In this document: positions 25,728 to 36,252 of the stretch, piece by piece | Layout: the number at the start of each line of letters is the position of its first letter | Numbering within the stretch: the stretch's first letter is position 1 | From: Bacillus_CJ salitolerans | GTDB taxonomy: Bacteria; Bacillota; Bacilli; Bacillales; SA4 | Assembly: GCF_042680805.1 (NCBI RefSeq) | Contig: NZ_JBHUEM010000014.1 | Span: 1 to 64,000 of the forward strand | DNA: 64,000 nt | Direction of reading: 5' to 3' | Translations under genes and position numbers: made by a program | The notes under the pieces: generated by a model | The model's input: only the letters and a program-made list of their open reading frames with translations | Told to the model about the DNA's origin: nothing | Databases searched by the model: none

Positions 25728-28190
25728 CTAATTACTCTTCTTTAGATCAAGAGTTCTCTTTAAAAATAGTGCAAACTGTCCTCGTGTTGTAGGATCACTC
25801 GGTTTAAACGATTCCACAATGGTAATGTTATTGTAAGCTAGTGTATTAATATCATCGTAATTCCAAAAGCTTGTTGGGACATCATTAAATACTTTCTGTG
25901 TAGTTGGTGATTGGTAGATGCCTTCGTATGAGCGGACAAGGATAGCCGCCATTTGTGCTCTTGTTAAATATTCATTTGGGCGAAGCTTTCCGTCCTGCCC
26001 CATCATCCCGTGTGCCTCTGCAATCATCATTTCTTCATAGCCCAAATCAGTTGGTTTTATATCACTTGCTTTTAATTGATAATTTTCCGGTAGCTTTAAC
26101 TCTAGTTCTTTCACTAGAATACTTGCCGCATGACGACGTAAAAGCCTATCGTTGGGTCTAAATGTTCCATCTTGATATCCATTAATGATTTTGTTTAGAT
26201 TCAAATAGCCAACAGCCGTTACCATTTCAGGATCAACAATATCTGTAAACAGAGTCATATTACCTTGTTGTATATCGGAAGATGCAATATAGCCATCAAT
26301 CCCAATCCCTTTTACTTGATAAAACACATAATGATTTTCTGGATTTTTTTCCGTTTCATAAGGTCCAGAGATTACTTCTAAAGGTGTGTAATTGAGGATT
26401 CTTTTTATAATCCCACCATCTATTCCATTTCTTATATGAGCGTATCCAACTTCACTCGTAATATAAACTGTATCCCCATTCAATAAGGATTGCGTTGATT
26501 TCGTATGAAGTGCTGGCCAGTTATATTGAAGCTGATCTTGAGGGAAGCTCATACTATCTGGATGCAATGGATCCTTATATTCCACTATAAATACTGGAAT
26601 CTCACTGATATTGATAAAACTACGATTTCTAATAATATCAAATATTCTGTCTTGGTAAGGCTTTTTTTCTTGTACAATGTTTGGATCGTTTCTTTTTGAA
26701 AGACCATTATATGCCATCATCGCAAAATACCAATGTTCGATTATTTGTGGGTTATGGTCATTTATACGTGGTATAAAGTCGTCATTCCATTTTTCTTTTA
26801 GTATTTGTGCGCCCACTTCTATATTGTACCGAGTATCTGTCTTTAATTTAAATGAATCTATGCCTTTTTTCTTCATTTCCTCTTCCGTCAATGTAACCTG
26901 CATAATTCCAATCCCGCCATCAGCGGTAACAATTGTTGTACCATTTTTATCAAATTGTTTCATTCCCGTCTCGACATAGGCAATAGCCTTTAATAACTCT
27001 GGTGGAATGTTGTACTTAAGTGCAACCTCATGAAGTAGCTTTTTTGTTTCAAAGATCGATAGGGCCTTAGACAAATTCATTTCCTGTTGTGTGGTTTTGA
27101 TGTCATTAATTGACTTGTAGTTTACCCTAAGTGTCTTGGAACCTAAATTAAAGCCTTTATCCGTATATTGAATGGCATGAAAATGTACGTTTGGATTTGT
27201 ATAACTATCAAGAAGCCAAGCTTGCTCAGGTGTAATGGAAAAGGGATTAAGCCATTCTTCAAATGACGTTACACCTGCTTTTGTACTTACATTGATTGGC
27301 GCATAAAATCCCCTAGCTACCTGTCCAATAATATGGGTAGGTTTGTTGCTGAGGTTATAACTAAAAATTTTCAATTGATACAAGGACGGATCTTGTGTAC
27401 TTCTTTTGTAATCTGTTAGAAAAAATGGTAAAGGTTCTGTAACTCTATAATCTGGTAATTCAAGAGTATTTGACCAGTACGTTTGTGCATGTTCATTGTC
27501 GAATGGTGTATTAATATGATAATTCATATGAGCATGTTCTTTAATTGCTAGATCTGATCCAAATAATTGGACATAGTCTTCTGCAAATATCTCTGGAAAA
27601 TACCATATATACTCCCCGCTCCCATCAGTATGGGAATTATCATTTTTATCTATTCCTCTAACCATAGCGTAAGCTGAAGATTTCCATTTAGTAGGGGCTA
27701 ATCCTTCCTTTTCTATTAAATAATGAAAGGTAAAATGATGACCATATTCATGAGAGAGAGTCGCTGCAATCTCCTCTATGGATGTAAACTGATCCCCGCC
27801 ATATAAATGAATGACCCTCCCAGGTAATAAATCCCCCTTACCATTTGAAAATCGGTAGTTTGCAAAATATTGCCCAAGCACCTCTTTTCCCGCGGGATAA
27901 TCTGGAAAGATGATTATTTCCGCTAACTCCTTCAATTCTTCACCATGTTTATTTTTTAAAAGCTCACTTTCAATACTTTGTAATCTTGCATCTTGCTTCC
28001 ACTTCGTGGAATAGCTCTTTACCACAATACCACTTTGGCCATTATAGCTACCTTGGAGTGTATAGTAACCCTCATAATCAAACTGTGCTTGCTTCGTTAC
28101 CGTTTCGTCGAATACGTGTGCCGATGCTTTCTGTAACGGTAAGGTCAGTATACCTACTAATAAAAATACACCTAAAACGAACTTCTTCAT
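25728..28190 (-). CDS. SLH protein with metallopeptidase-like and lytic transglycosylase domains
   Basis: 820 aa from ATG 28190 (RBS GGAGGG). A signal peptide (MKKFVLGVFLLVGILTLPLQ) is followed by a region with the zinc-site HEYGHH near residue 165, suggesting a secreted metallopeptidase fold. Residues 390-520 form a lysozyme-like SLT domain: LKAIAYVETGMKQF carries the catalytic Glu, then GGIGIMQVT and AMMAYNG. An SH3-like stretch precedes three C-terminal SLH repeats (YLNLNKIINGYQDGTFRPND and following). It probably cleaves peptidoglycan glycan strands at the cell surface. The metallopeptidase part may be structural, as the third zinc ligand is not clear. It converges on the NlpC/P60 gene. 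Confidence 0.8.
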   Translation of the reverse strand: MKKFVLGVFLLVGILTLPLQKASAHVFDETVTKQAQFDYEGYYTLQGSYNGQSGIVVKSYSTKWKQDARLQSIESELLKNKHGEELKELAEIIIFPDYPAGKEVLGQYFANYRFSNGKGDLLPGRVIHLYGGDQFTSIEEIAATLSHEYGHHFTFHYLIEKEGLAPTKWKSSAYAMVRGIDKNDNSHTDGSGEYIWYFPEIFAEDYVQLFGSDLAIKEHAHMNYHINTPFDNEHAQTYWSNTLELPDYRVTEPLPFFLTDYKRSTQDPSLYQLKIFSYNLSNKPTHIIGQVARGFYAPINVSTKAGVTSFEEWLNPFSITPEQAWLLDSYTNPNVHFHAIQYTDKGFNLGSKTLRVNYKSINDIKTTQQEMNLSKALSIFETKKLLHEVALKYNIPPELLKAIAYVETGMKQFDKNGTTIVTADGGIGIMQVTLTEEEMKKKGIDSFKLKTDTRYNIEVGAQILKEKWNDDFIPRINDHNPQIIEHWYFAMMAYNGLSKRNDPNIVQEKKPYQDRIFDIIRNRSFINISEIPVFIVEYKDPLHPDSMSFPQDQLQYNWPALHTKSTQSLLNGDTVYITSEVGYAHIRNGIDGGIIKRILNYTPLEVISGPYETEKNPENHYVFYQVKGIGIDGYIASSDIQQGNMTLFTDIVDPEMVTAVGYLNLNKIINGYQDGTFRPNDRLLRRHAASILVKELELKLPENYQLKASDIKPTDLGYEEMMIAEAHGMMGQDGKLRPNEYLTRAQMAAILVRSYEGIYQSPTTQKVFNDVPTSFWNYDDINTLAYNNITIVESFKPSDPTTRGQFALFLKRTLDLKKSN

Positions 28191-28276
28191 TATATATGGT
28201 CCCTCCACATACTAAAAACTAATTATCTAATAGTTTATCATATACCTCCCTTTCTTCCGATTGGAAAATATCCCAG

Positions 28277-28316
28277 AAAAAAGAGACTATAAGGATAGTA
28301 TCCTTATAGTCTCTTT
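28277..28316 (-). terminator. Terminator of the subtilase gene
   Basis: AAAGAGACTATAAGGATA pairs with TATCCTTATAGTCTCTTT with almost no loop, just after the subtilase stop. Confidence 0.85.
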
Positions 28317-28323
28317 CACTCTC

Positions 28324-31300
28324 TTAGTTACTCCACTGAACGTTTAACGTATATGGGTTGCTACTTGAACGGTTCTCGAAATCACGTACCTCGATAATGT
28401 ACGTACCCTTTTCAAGGGATAGAATACCGATTTCATCGTCACCATTTAAATAGTATTGATTAAATGTCTTAATTAGTTTTCCATTACTATCGTAAACAGA
28501 AATAACACCGTTTAATTCATCAGATAGATCAAGTGTGATTTGTACATCACCTTTGGCTGCTACATCTAGCTTGTAGTAGTCTTGATCACCATAATCAAGT
28601 CCAGCATTTAAATAGCCCGTTGCATTCCACTGATTCTCGCCTTCTGCTTTAAGTGATAATGGTTTTGTCGGTACACCATTTTTCAATACAGAATCAGCAT
28701 CCTCATCTTTGCGGTCTAGCTTATTAATTACTAAATCATAATCTGCAATTGGCACTCCGCCCCAGAAATAGTTATCAAGGACAATAAAGTAACCTACATC
28801 CTTCTTCGCTTTAAACGATCCTGCTTCTGGTTCATTATCCCAGCCGCGATCCATGTAAATATTTTTTACCGTTTCCTCAGGGTCAATCGCCATGTTTCCG
28901 TTTGTATCCTCAACAAGAATGACAATTGGATCTATTGGAGTTTGTAGTGATTTAGGAAGCGTCTTCTTTTGCTCATCCGTCAGCTCATGTGGCTTTACGT
29001 TGTATCCGAATAACGCATCTTCCTCACGATGTTTATAGTAGTAAATGTCAATATCGTTTGGTAAAGCATAGTTACCAGTCTTTGCTGCTCCTGGTGTTAA
29101 GATTGTTGCTTTAATTTCTGTATTATTGTCTTCATTCACATCTTTAGGAGCATCCATCAACTTGTCGAACTTAAGTGTATACTGATCAAATGAAGTTCCC
29201 CACCAGTTAACAAGATTGAAGTAGTACTGCTTACCTTCTTCTAGAATTGTAGAAGTCTTTGTGTCCTCATTCATATTCATTGGATCGTAGATAATATATC
29301 CACCACCATTTACTGAATATAGTTGATTATCCTTTTCATCGTATTCAAAGATTTCAACCATTGGACGCATTGTTTCAGTATTATTCACTGTAAATTCATA
29401 TGCAGCTGTTGCATCTGCTGTAAATGAGAACCAATCCTCATCATAGCCTCTTTGGAAGTATCCTTGTTGAGACTCCCCTGCATTTAATGGACGAGCTGAG
29501 TTAAGAATCTGATCAACCATTTCTTTTTCAAAATAGCTATATCGCTGTTGTTCAAACATACTGCTATTAACGTTATAGATGTTTTTATACTCTTTATAAG
29601 ACATACCATCAGAAATTACTTCTTCTACCATTTTCTCACCATACATAGGGTAATCCATCATCGGATAGTTATCCTCATCAGCTGGTATCTCTTTTGTTTC
29701 CATTGTTAATTGATAAGGTAAGTTTGAAGCCTCAACCACTTTTTCTTCTGTTGTTACTGGCATGATTGGTCCGTAATAGTAATAATAGTCATTTGTTCTA
29801 GCATTACCAGAAACCTCTAGAATCATATCCATACCTGGCATTACTTCGAATGTTAATGTTTCGCCCTCACCATAACCATTTGCGTTTGCTTCATACATCG
29901 GCCATGGCCAGAATTCTCTCTCATACTCACTTACCCAATCAGGAATTGGCTCATTGAACATATAAGAGTCATAGATTTTAAGAGATGTATTTAAGCCTGG
30001 CAATGCTGATAAATCGATTTGAACCATTGTTGGCTCTTCGAACGAAAGCGTGAAATAGTCTTTATCTGTTTCTTTCTCATTAGCAAGATAGAAGGGACCT
30101 TCTTCTAACTCATTACTGTCAAATGGAAGTGTTGTAATCTCAACCATATTTTTCTTTGTAAGTGTATCTTCCATTAATGAATCAAAACGTTGTAATGATA
30201 GTTCATAAGTAGATTTTCCATCAAGGCTGTAGTTCTTGTTATCATCTTTCACACCAACGACTAACGTACCTTTTGATTCAGCCTTATATAGATAACCCTC
30301 TTGAGAGCCTTGCTGTACTTTATTAACGATAATTGGTTTTTCAGAAGTAGTTTTCCCTTCTGGGTAGAAACGAAGCTCTAAAGCATAGTCAAATAATTCA
30401 GAACCTGTTAAAGCTGTTTGAATATATTCTCCTTCTTCTACTTCAAACTTCACATAATCAACTTCTCCACTCGTAATAAGACTACCAGAACGCGTGCTCA
30501 TATCAGATCCAACTGAATAAGGTACAGCGTCCGTTAAGATGTTCTCATCGGTTGGTTTTTCAAAGCTTGGTAGTTTACTAATATCAAAGTTTAAAGCCGC
30601 AACTGGATCAACTATTCCATAGCCAAACGTAAGGTCAAAGCCTTTATCACCAAGATCCTTTGCTGTTTGTTCTAAAATATATTCTACTTGGTACGTATTT
30701 AAATCAGGGTGCTTTGTTTTAATTAATGATGCTACTGCAGCTGCTATAGGACCTGACATTGAAGTACCACTTAAGTAATCGTAAGTAGACCCAACTGAAT
30801 AATCAGTTAATGTAGCGTATACATCCTCACCAGGAGCTACCACGTCAATTTGTGGCCCAATTGTTGAGAATTCTGCGATTTCGTTTTTATCATTTGTAGC
30901 ACCAACGGTAATGACACCATCGTATTGTGCCGGATAATTGTATTGAATTCTTCCATCGTTACCAGCAGAAGCGATAATTACAACACCTTTATCAGCCGCT
31001 ACCTTTAACGCTTCTTCTACTAGAGGCATTTTGAATGGTGCCCCAACACTCATGTTAATAACATCTGCTCCATTATTAGCTGCATATAAGATTCCTTCAG
31101 CTAGAGCGTAGTCAAAGGATGCTCCACCATCAAAAATGTTAACCGGAAGAATTTTCGCGTTCGGATTTACCCCGTAACCACCAGAACCATTTCCTTTTTC
31201 AGCTGCAATGATACCTGCAACGTGAGTACCGTGATATTGTCCAACACCAGGATCAGCTGGGTTTGCTACTGTGTATGGAGGCAATACATTGTTCTTTAAA

Positions 31301-31848
31301 TCATCATGTTTTGTATCAACACCCATATCGATAACCGCAACCGTAACCTCATGTTCTCCAGCTAGTTTTAATGCCTCTTCTACCTTTAAAAGCTCAAGGT
31401 GATACATTTGAGAAGCCTTTGGATCTGAAAAGCCACCGTAGTGGTTGACTACAACACTTGGCTGTACGTGCTGAACAGCGTTCATTTTAGAGTAGGCATT
31501 CATAACGTCTTCTAGCTTCTTACCTTTTTGAATACGAACGACATCATAGCCTAACTCAGGATATGTACGAACTACATAAGCTCCTGCTGCTCGATGATTT
31601 TTAGTTGAGAGCTTTTGGTTATACTTTACAACAAGAGTATTATCACTAAATATCTCCTGTTTCTTTTCTCGCTCTTTAAATGCGAGTTCACTTTTTTCTT
31701 TAGCTGTTAGGTTTAGACGGTCTAGTACATTATAAGGCTGTTTTTCTTTGCTATAAGGGCTATCGAGCGTGGTAGCCGAAGCAAAGCTAGGTACTAGTAG
31801 AGACGCAGACATACCTAAAGCTAATGACATTTTATGCCATTTCTTCAT
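28324..31848 (-). CDS. Large secreted subtilisin-like serine protease (S8)
   Basis: 1174 aa. The signal peptide ends near FASATT. An I9-type propeptide (about 70-140) precedes the S8 catalytic domain with Asp174 (VIDMG), His206 (HGTHVAG), the oxyanion Asn in ASAGNDG, and Ser363 (SGTSMSG). The 700-residue C-terminal part contains four or so beta-rich pre-peptidase C-terminal-type modules (for example DEDWFSFTADATAAYEF; DYGDQDYYKLDVAAKGDV). No SLH or sortase motif is seen, so it is released or wall-associated by charge. It is divergent from secA2 in the surface island and might process S-layer or SLH proteins (inference). Confidence 0.92.
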   Translation of the reverse strand: MKKWHKMSLALGMSASLLVPSFASATTLDSPYSKEKQPYNVLDRLNLTAKEKSELAFKEREKKQEIFSDNTLVVKYNQKLSTKNHRAAGAYVVRTYPELGYDVVRIQKGKKLEDVMNAYSKMNAVQHVQPSVVVNHYGGFSDPKASQMYHLELLKVEEALKLAGEHEVTVAVIDMGVDTKHDDLKNNVLPPYTVANPADPGVGQYHGTHVAGIIAAEKGNGSGGYGVNPNAKILPVNIFDGGASFDYALAEGILYAANNGADVINMSVGAPFKMPLVEEALKVAADKGVVIIASAGNDGRIQYNYPAQYDGVITVGATNDKNEIAEFSTIGPQIDVVAPGEDVYATLTDYSVGSTYDYLSGTSMSGPIAAAVASLIKTKHPDLNTYQVEYILEQTAKDLGDKGFDLTFGYGIVDPVAALNFDISKLPSFEKPTDENILTDAVPYSVGSDMSTRSGSLITSGEVDYVKFEVEEGEYIQTALTGSELFDYALELRFYPEGKTTSEKPIIVNKVQQGSQEGYLYKAESKGTLVVGVKDDNKNYSLDGKSTYELSLQRFDSLMEDTLTKKNMVEITTLPFDSNELEEGPFYLANEKETDKDYFTLSFEEPTMVQIDLSALPGLNTSLKIYDSYMFNEPIPDWVSEYEREFWPWPMYEANANGYGEGETLTFEVMPGMDMILEVSGNARTNDYYYYYGPIMPVTTEEKVVEASNLPYQLTMETKEIPADEDNYPMMDYPMYGEKMVEEVISDGMSYKEYKNIYNVNSSMFEQQRYSYFEKEMVDQILNSARPLNAGESQQGYFQRGYDEDWFSFTADATAAYEFTVNNTETMRPMVEIFEYDEKDNQLYSVNGGGYIIYDPMNMNEDTKTSTILEEGKQYYFNLVNWWGTSFDQYTLKFDKLMDAPKDVNEDNNTEIKATILTPGAAKTGNYALPNDIDIYYYKHREEDALFGYNVKPHELTDEQKKTLPKSLQTPIDPIVILVEDTNGNMAIDPEETVKNIYMDRGWDNEPEAGSFKAKKDVGYFIVLDNYFWGGVPIADYDLVINKLDRKDEDADSVLKNGVPTKPLSLKAEGENQWNATGYLNAGLDYGDQDYYKLDVAAKGDVQITLDLSDELNGVISVYDSNGKLIKTFNQYYLNGDDEIGILSLEKGTYIIEVRDFENRSSSNPYTLNVQWSN

Positions 31849-32183
31849 TCCTTGTTTCCCCCTTTTATTTTGGATAGAAAAACCTTCCTCTTAATTGGAC
31901 GAATGAAACAGGAAAAAGTTTCATTAATTTCCAAAAAACTTGGAAAAGATATTAAAACATTTTGTTTTTCGGAAAATTAACCCAATTAACTATAACTGTA
32001 CCACGAATTCTATTATTTGGAAAACAGGAGGTTTGACCTAAAATACTAGTAGTGACAAAAGATGAATCAGTACGAAAGGATGATAACCATTTTTTCCTAA
32101 TAGATGAAATGAAAAAACTACAGTGATATACTATAATTTAGAATTAAATGAAAAGAAATCTATCCTTATAAGGAGCGAACTAC
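31849..32183. promoter_or_regulatory. Divergent promoter region of the subtilase and secA2
   Basis: 335 bp without a gene. A TATAAT box at 32132-32137 is a probable secA2 -10; its -35 is weak. The RBS of secA2 is AAGGAG, 9 bases before ATG. No operator palindrome stands out. Confidence 0.5.
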
Positions 32184-34526
32184 ATGATAGGTTTAATTAA
32201 AAAGCTAACTGACGAACAACAACGTCGCATAAAAAAATATCAAAAACTCGTCACTGAAATAAATGCGCTAGAGGCCGCATTAGAGAAATTATCTGATCAA
32301 GAACTAAAGGATAAAACGGCACAGTTTAAACAACAGCTTCAAAATGGACAATCCGTACATGATATTAAAGTAGAAGCATTTGCCGTTGTTCGTGAGGCAG
32401 CAAAACGTGTATTAGGTATGAGACCTTTTGATGTTCAGCTTATTGGTGGACTCGTATTAATGGAAGGGAATATCGCAGAAATGCCAACCGGAGAAGGAAA
32501 AACACTCGTTGCTTCATTGCCGAGTTATCTTCGTGCTTTAGAAGGAAAAGGTGTCCATGTTATCACGGTTAATGAGTATTTAGCACGACGTGATCGTGAA
32601 CAAATTGGACAAATTCATGAATTTCTCGGATTAACAGTTGGGCTAAATTTACCACAAATGATGCCAGAACAAAAAATGGTAGCCTACAAATCAGATATTA
32701 CATATGGGGTTGGAAACGAGTTTGGATTTGATCACTTGCGTGACAACATGGTGTACCACGTAAATCAACGTGTGCAACGACCATACCATTACGCGATTAT
32801 TGATGAAGTGGACAGCGTCCTAATCGATGAGGCGAAAACACCATTAATCATTGCTGGGAAAACGGTTGTAAGTGCGGAGCTTCATTATTTATGTGCGAAA
32901 ATCGTTCAGACGTTTATTCGTGACGAAGATTACATTTACGATGAAGAAACAAAAACAACGAACTTAACTGAAGAAGGAATCACCAAGATTGAAAAAGGCT
33001 TTGGTGTTGAAAACATGTACGAGCTCGAACACCAAACTCTATATCACTATGTAATCCAAGCACTTCGTGCAAGAGTCATGTTTACAAGAGATGTGGACTA
33101 TATCGTAAAAGAAGGAAAGATCCTGTTAGTTGATATGTTTACAGGGCGTACAATGGAAGGTCGTTCTCTAAGTAACGGTTTACACCAAGCTATTGAAGCA
33201 AAGGAAGGTTTAGAAATTACCGAGGAAAACAAAATTCAAGCCTCCATTACGATACAAAACTACTTCCGTCAATACCCTATCCTATCTGGTATGACAGGTA
33301 CAGCAAAAACGGAAGAGAAAGAATTCCAAGAACTATACGGGATGGATGTTATTCAAATCCCAACAAATAAACCAATTATTCGCCAAGACCTTCAAGATCA
33401 AGTGTATCTAACTATCGAACAAAAATATGAAGCAATGGTGAAGAAGGTTCAGGATATTCATTCAACGGGGCAACCAATCTTAATTGGAACAACGTCTATT
33501 TTACAATCTGAGAAAGTTGCAGATTATTTGCGAAATGCTGGGCTAACGTTTGAATTACTAAACGCCAAAAGTGTGGAGCAAGAAGTTCGCCTAATCTCTC
33601 TAGCTGGACAAAAAAATAACATCACAATTGCAACGAATATGGCAGGTCGAGGGACGGACATTTCGCTTGGCGATGGGGTAAAAGAGCTAGGCGGTTTATT
33701 TGTTCTAGGAACAGAACGTCACGAAAGCCGCAGAATTGATAATCAATTAAAGGGGAGGTCAGGTCGTCAAGGTGATCCTGGAACTTCTCAATTCTATATC
33801 TCGATTGAGGATGAAATGTTTAGACGTTTTGCAAAGGAAGAAGTGGAAAAGCTGTCTAAAGCGATTACCGCTGATGAATCAGGACTACTCACACATAAGA
33901 AGGTTCATGAGTTTGTAGAACGTACCCAGCGTATTGTAGAAGGAAGTAACTATGCAATCCGTGAGTATAATTTAAAATTAGATAACATTATTAATGAACA
34001 GCGAAATATCGTGTACCAGCTTCGTAATAATGTGCTTGAGACCGATAATGCCATAACACCAGTTCTTCCAATGCTTACATCTTATGCTCATAAAGAGATA
34101 GAAGAGGTTTGTATTGAAGAGCTACTTGCAGAGGAATGGGATTTCAGCAGATTAAATGTGAATTTGAAAGCTGTTCTTCCAACAGTGCAAGAGGATTTTA
34201 CACCAGAGATGGATTCAGCTGCGGCGATTATGAAGCTTGTTGATGAAAAAATTGAGGAGTACCGTGAGCAGTTAGCTCCACTTGGGGATAACCCAGAGTT
34301 CCAGGCCACAGCAAAACAGCTTGTCGTCCGATCCATTGATCATCATTGGCTCAATCACATTGAAAGCATGGAGCGGCTAAAAGAAGGTGTTGGACTTAGA
34401 CACTATAGTCAAGAAGATCCAATACGCCAATACCAAAATGAAGCATTGGAGCTATTTTCGATTATGTTCCATAAACTCGAAAGAGAAGCTTGCTTTCAAC
34501 TTAAGCAAATTGTACCAAAACAATAG
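32184..34526 (+). CDS. secA2: Accessory Sec translocase ATPase SecA2
   Basis: 780 aa, shorter than housekeeping SecA (about 840). It has Walker A MPTGEGKTL (about residues 98-106), the DEAD-like DEVDSVLIDEA, the preprotein-binding region, a second nucleotide-binding fold with GRGTDISLG and GRSGRQGDPG, and the helical scaffold. The C-terminal zinc-binding SEC-C tail with Cys residues is missing, typical of SecA2. In Bacillus anthracis SecA2 drives S-layer protein export with SlaP. The following gene is a SlaP homolog and the S-layer gene lies 8 kb away, which supports the same role here. Confidence 0.93.
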   Translation: MIGLIKKLTDEQQRRIKKYQKLVTEINALEAALEKLSDQELKDKTAQFKQQLQNGQSVHDIKVEAFAVVREAAKRVLGMRPFDVQLIGGLVLMEGNIAEMPTGEGKTLVASLPSYLRALEGKGVHVITVNEYLARRDREQIGQIHEFLGLTVGLNLPQMMPEQKMVAYKSDITYGVGNEFGFDHLRDNMVYHVNQRVQRPYHYAIIDEVDSVLIDEAKTPLIIAGKTVVSAELHYLCAKIVQTFIRDEDYIYDEETKTTNLTEEGITKIEKGFGVENMYELEHQTLYHYVIQALRARVMFTRDVDYIVKEGKILLVDMFTGRTMEGRSLSNGLHQAIEAKEGLEITEENKIQASITIQNYFRQYPILSGMTGTAKTEEKEFQELYGMDVIQIPTNKPIIRQDLQDQVYLTIEQKYEAMVKKVQDIHSTGQPILIGTTSILQSEKVADYLRNAGLTFELLNAKSVEQEVRLISLAGQKNNITIATNMAGRGTDISLGDGVKELGGLFVLGTERHESRRIDNQLKGRSGRQGDPGTSQFYISIEDEMFRRFAKEEVEKLSKAITADESGLLTHKKVHEFVERTQRIVEGSNYAIREYNLKLDNIINEQRNIVYQLRNNVLETDNAITPVLPMLTSYAHKEIEEVCIEELLAEEWDFSRLNVNLKAVLPTVQEDFTPEMDSAAAIMKLVDEKIEEYREQLAPLGDNPEFQATAKQLVVRSIDHHWLNHIESMERLKEGVGLRHYSQEDPIRQYQNEALELFSIMFHKLEREACFQLKQIVPKQ

Positions 34527-34542
34527 GATGAGATAATCATTT

Positions 34543-34569
34543 CCAAGTGCCCAATGCCCGGGTACTTGG
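34543..34569 (+). terminator. Weak hairpin between secA2 and slaP
   Basis: CCAAGTGCCC and GGGTACTTGG pair (one mismatch) around 7 nt, with a poor T tract. It may attenuate rather than end transcription into slaP. Confidence 0.5.
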
Positions 34570-34599
34570 ATGTGCTTTTATAGAAGGAGTGAAAATAGG

Positions 34600-35496
34600 A
34601 TGTTATCATTTTTTAAAAAGAAGGATAAAAAAATCGAACGTTCTGGTGAAGATAGTACAGTTAGCTCAAATGAGTTACTTGAAAATGGTGCAGATGCATC
34701 AAGTTCAAAAGAGGTAGACACAAAACTATCCTACCATCCAAGCTGGAATTTAAAAGAGGAAGAAAAGTATGTGTATCAGTTTTTACACAATCAGCTTCCA
34801 AAACTAGTGGAAAACCAAATCTCTATATCTGGAATTGAAATTAAAGTAGTAGATAATAAGTTAATGGTATCTGCTTTTGTACGAAACACATTGAGTCGAC
34901 CTGTAAAGTTTCAAGAGATGCCATTGCTCTTATTAGGTGCAAACGGTGAACTGATCGGAAGAAAGATATTCGATTTATCAGTATTAGGAGAATTACCACC
35001 GACATCAAGCCGTCCATGGCATTTCTTCTTTGAGAAGAATGAAGTGACGACATTGGACATTCCAGCGTCTGGTTGGAAACTAGCATTTGAGTTAAAAAAG
35101 AAGCATTCATTAGACTTAGCAGAAAGCTGGGAAAATTCCCTGTCTGATACAGATAAAGAAAAGCTGCAGCAGCTTATAAATACGGTTGAGCCTCCAAAGC
35201 CAGGTGAAGTAAACTTCATGGGCTTACAAGCTAAGCAGTCTGAGGATGGAAACCTACATGTCACAATGCTAATCCGTAACGGAAGTACAAAAAATATTAA
35301 TCTACAGCAGATTCCATTAGTGATTGAAGATGCATCAGGTGACATTGTCGCAAAAGGCGGGTTCCAATTAACAGATTTCGAGGTAAAGGCTAATACGAGC
35401 AAGCCATGGACCTTTATTTTCCCGAAAGAGTTGATTGTAAAAGAAGATATAGATTTGAGTAAGTGGAAGGCTTATCCGCCCCAGGAGCAGAAATAA
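34600..35496 (+). CDS. slaP: SlaP-like accessory Sec S-layer assembly protein
   Basis: 298 aa from ATG 34600 (RBS GAAGGAGTG). A short basic N-terminus (MLSFFKKKDKKIERS) and a low-complexity linker precede two tandem repeats of a beta-rich module (GIEIKVVDNKLMVSAFVRNT and GLQAKQSEDGNLHVTMLIRN), each ending SxPWxFxF. The duplicated module directly after secA2 matches the SlaP family, needed with SecA2 for S-layer secretion in B. anthracis. No signal peptide, so it acts in the cytoplasm or at the membrane face. Confidence 0.85.
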   Translation: MLSFFKKKDKKIERSGEDSTVSSNELLENGADASSSKEVDTKLSYHPSWNLKEEEKYVYQFLHNQLPKLVENQISISGIEIKVVDNKLMVSAFVRNTLSRPVKFQEMPLLLLGANGELIGRKIFDLSVLGELPPTSSRPWHFFFEKNEVTTLDIPASGWKLAFELKKKHSLDLAESWENSLSDTDKEKLQQLINTVEPPKPGEVNFMGLQAKQSEDGNLHVTMLIRNGSTKNINLQQIPLVIEDASGDIVAKGGFQLTDFEVKANTSKPWTFIFPKELIVKEDIDLSKWKAYPPQEQK

Positions 35497-35508
35497 CATA
35501 CTTCTTAG

Positions 35509-35625
35509 TTGTTGATTAATGCATGGAAGTTGACGATAAAAGGTTGAAACTTGCTGATAATTCATTGGAAGTCGATGACAAAGCGAAGTGTTGCTGGTAA
35601 ATGGCGATACTCTCTTGCTGAAAAC
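35509..35625. repeat. Degenerate 21/42-bp tandem repeat array
   Basis: TTGTTGATTAATGCAT (35509) and TTGCTGATAATTCAT (35551) are 42 bp apart, and TGGAAGT recurs at 35524 and 35566, also 42 bp apart. A further TTGCTGG unit begins at 35591. The 3' edge merges with the tail of the dispersed repeat seen at 52964. Confidence 0.6.
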
Positions 35626-35651
35626 TTTTATACTTTCTAAATAATTTAAAC

Positions 35652-35688
35652 AAAAAAGGTATAGGTCTGAGGTGACCTATACCTTTTA
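35652..35688. terminator. Terminator after slaP
   Basis: AAAAGGTATAGGTC and GACCTATACCTTTT pair around a short loop. The remainder of the gap (35689-36252) has no gene; TTTATTGAATTAGT occurs twice, near 35979 and 36071. Confidence 0.85.
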
Positions 35689-36252
35689 TCTATGCAAATA
35701 AACACTATTGATCATCAGTAACTGTTCTCCTATTTAAGGTAATAAAAGAAAATAATGGAAAACAAATATGAGATGAAAAAACACCTATCGTTTGACAGGC
35801 GTTCTTTCATCTGGGCTACCAACCGAGAATATTTAAAGCAGAAGGAAATAAGAAATCTTTCTTAACTATATATTACCATTGACGAACGTTAATCACAAAT
35901 AGTTTTTTTGAAAACACATGTAATTTTTGAAATCTTTTCACCTATTGGAATATGTTTCTATTATATGGAGATTATTCATAAATTTATTGAATTAGTGTGC
36001 ATCATTTTCTCTAGAACTTAATTAAATTGTACAGTCTTCTGATAGCCAAACACTGACTGCCAAAGGACAAAGTTTATTGAATTAGTCTCTGTTCTTCAGT
36101 TAGCATTCTTCTACAAGTCATTTATTTTTCAAGAGTATATTACCGATTATCTGCCACTTAAACCAAATATATGGATGTTTTTATGGAACATTCTTACTTA
36201 CAGGTGTAAAATAGAAGATAGAGATATTCGTGAAAGTTTAGGAGGAATTACT

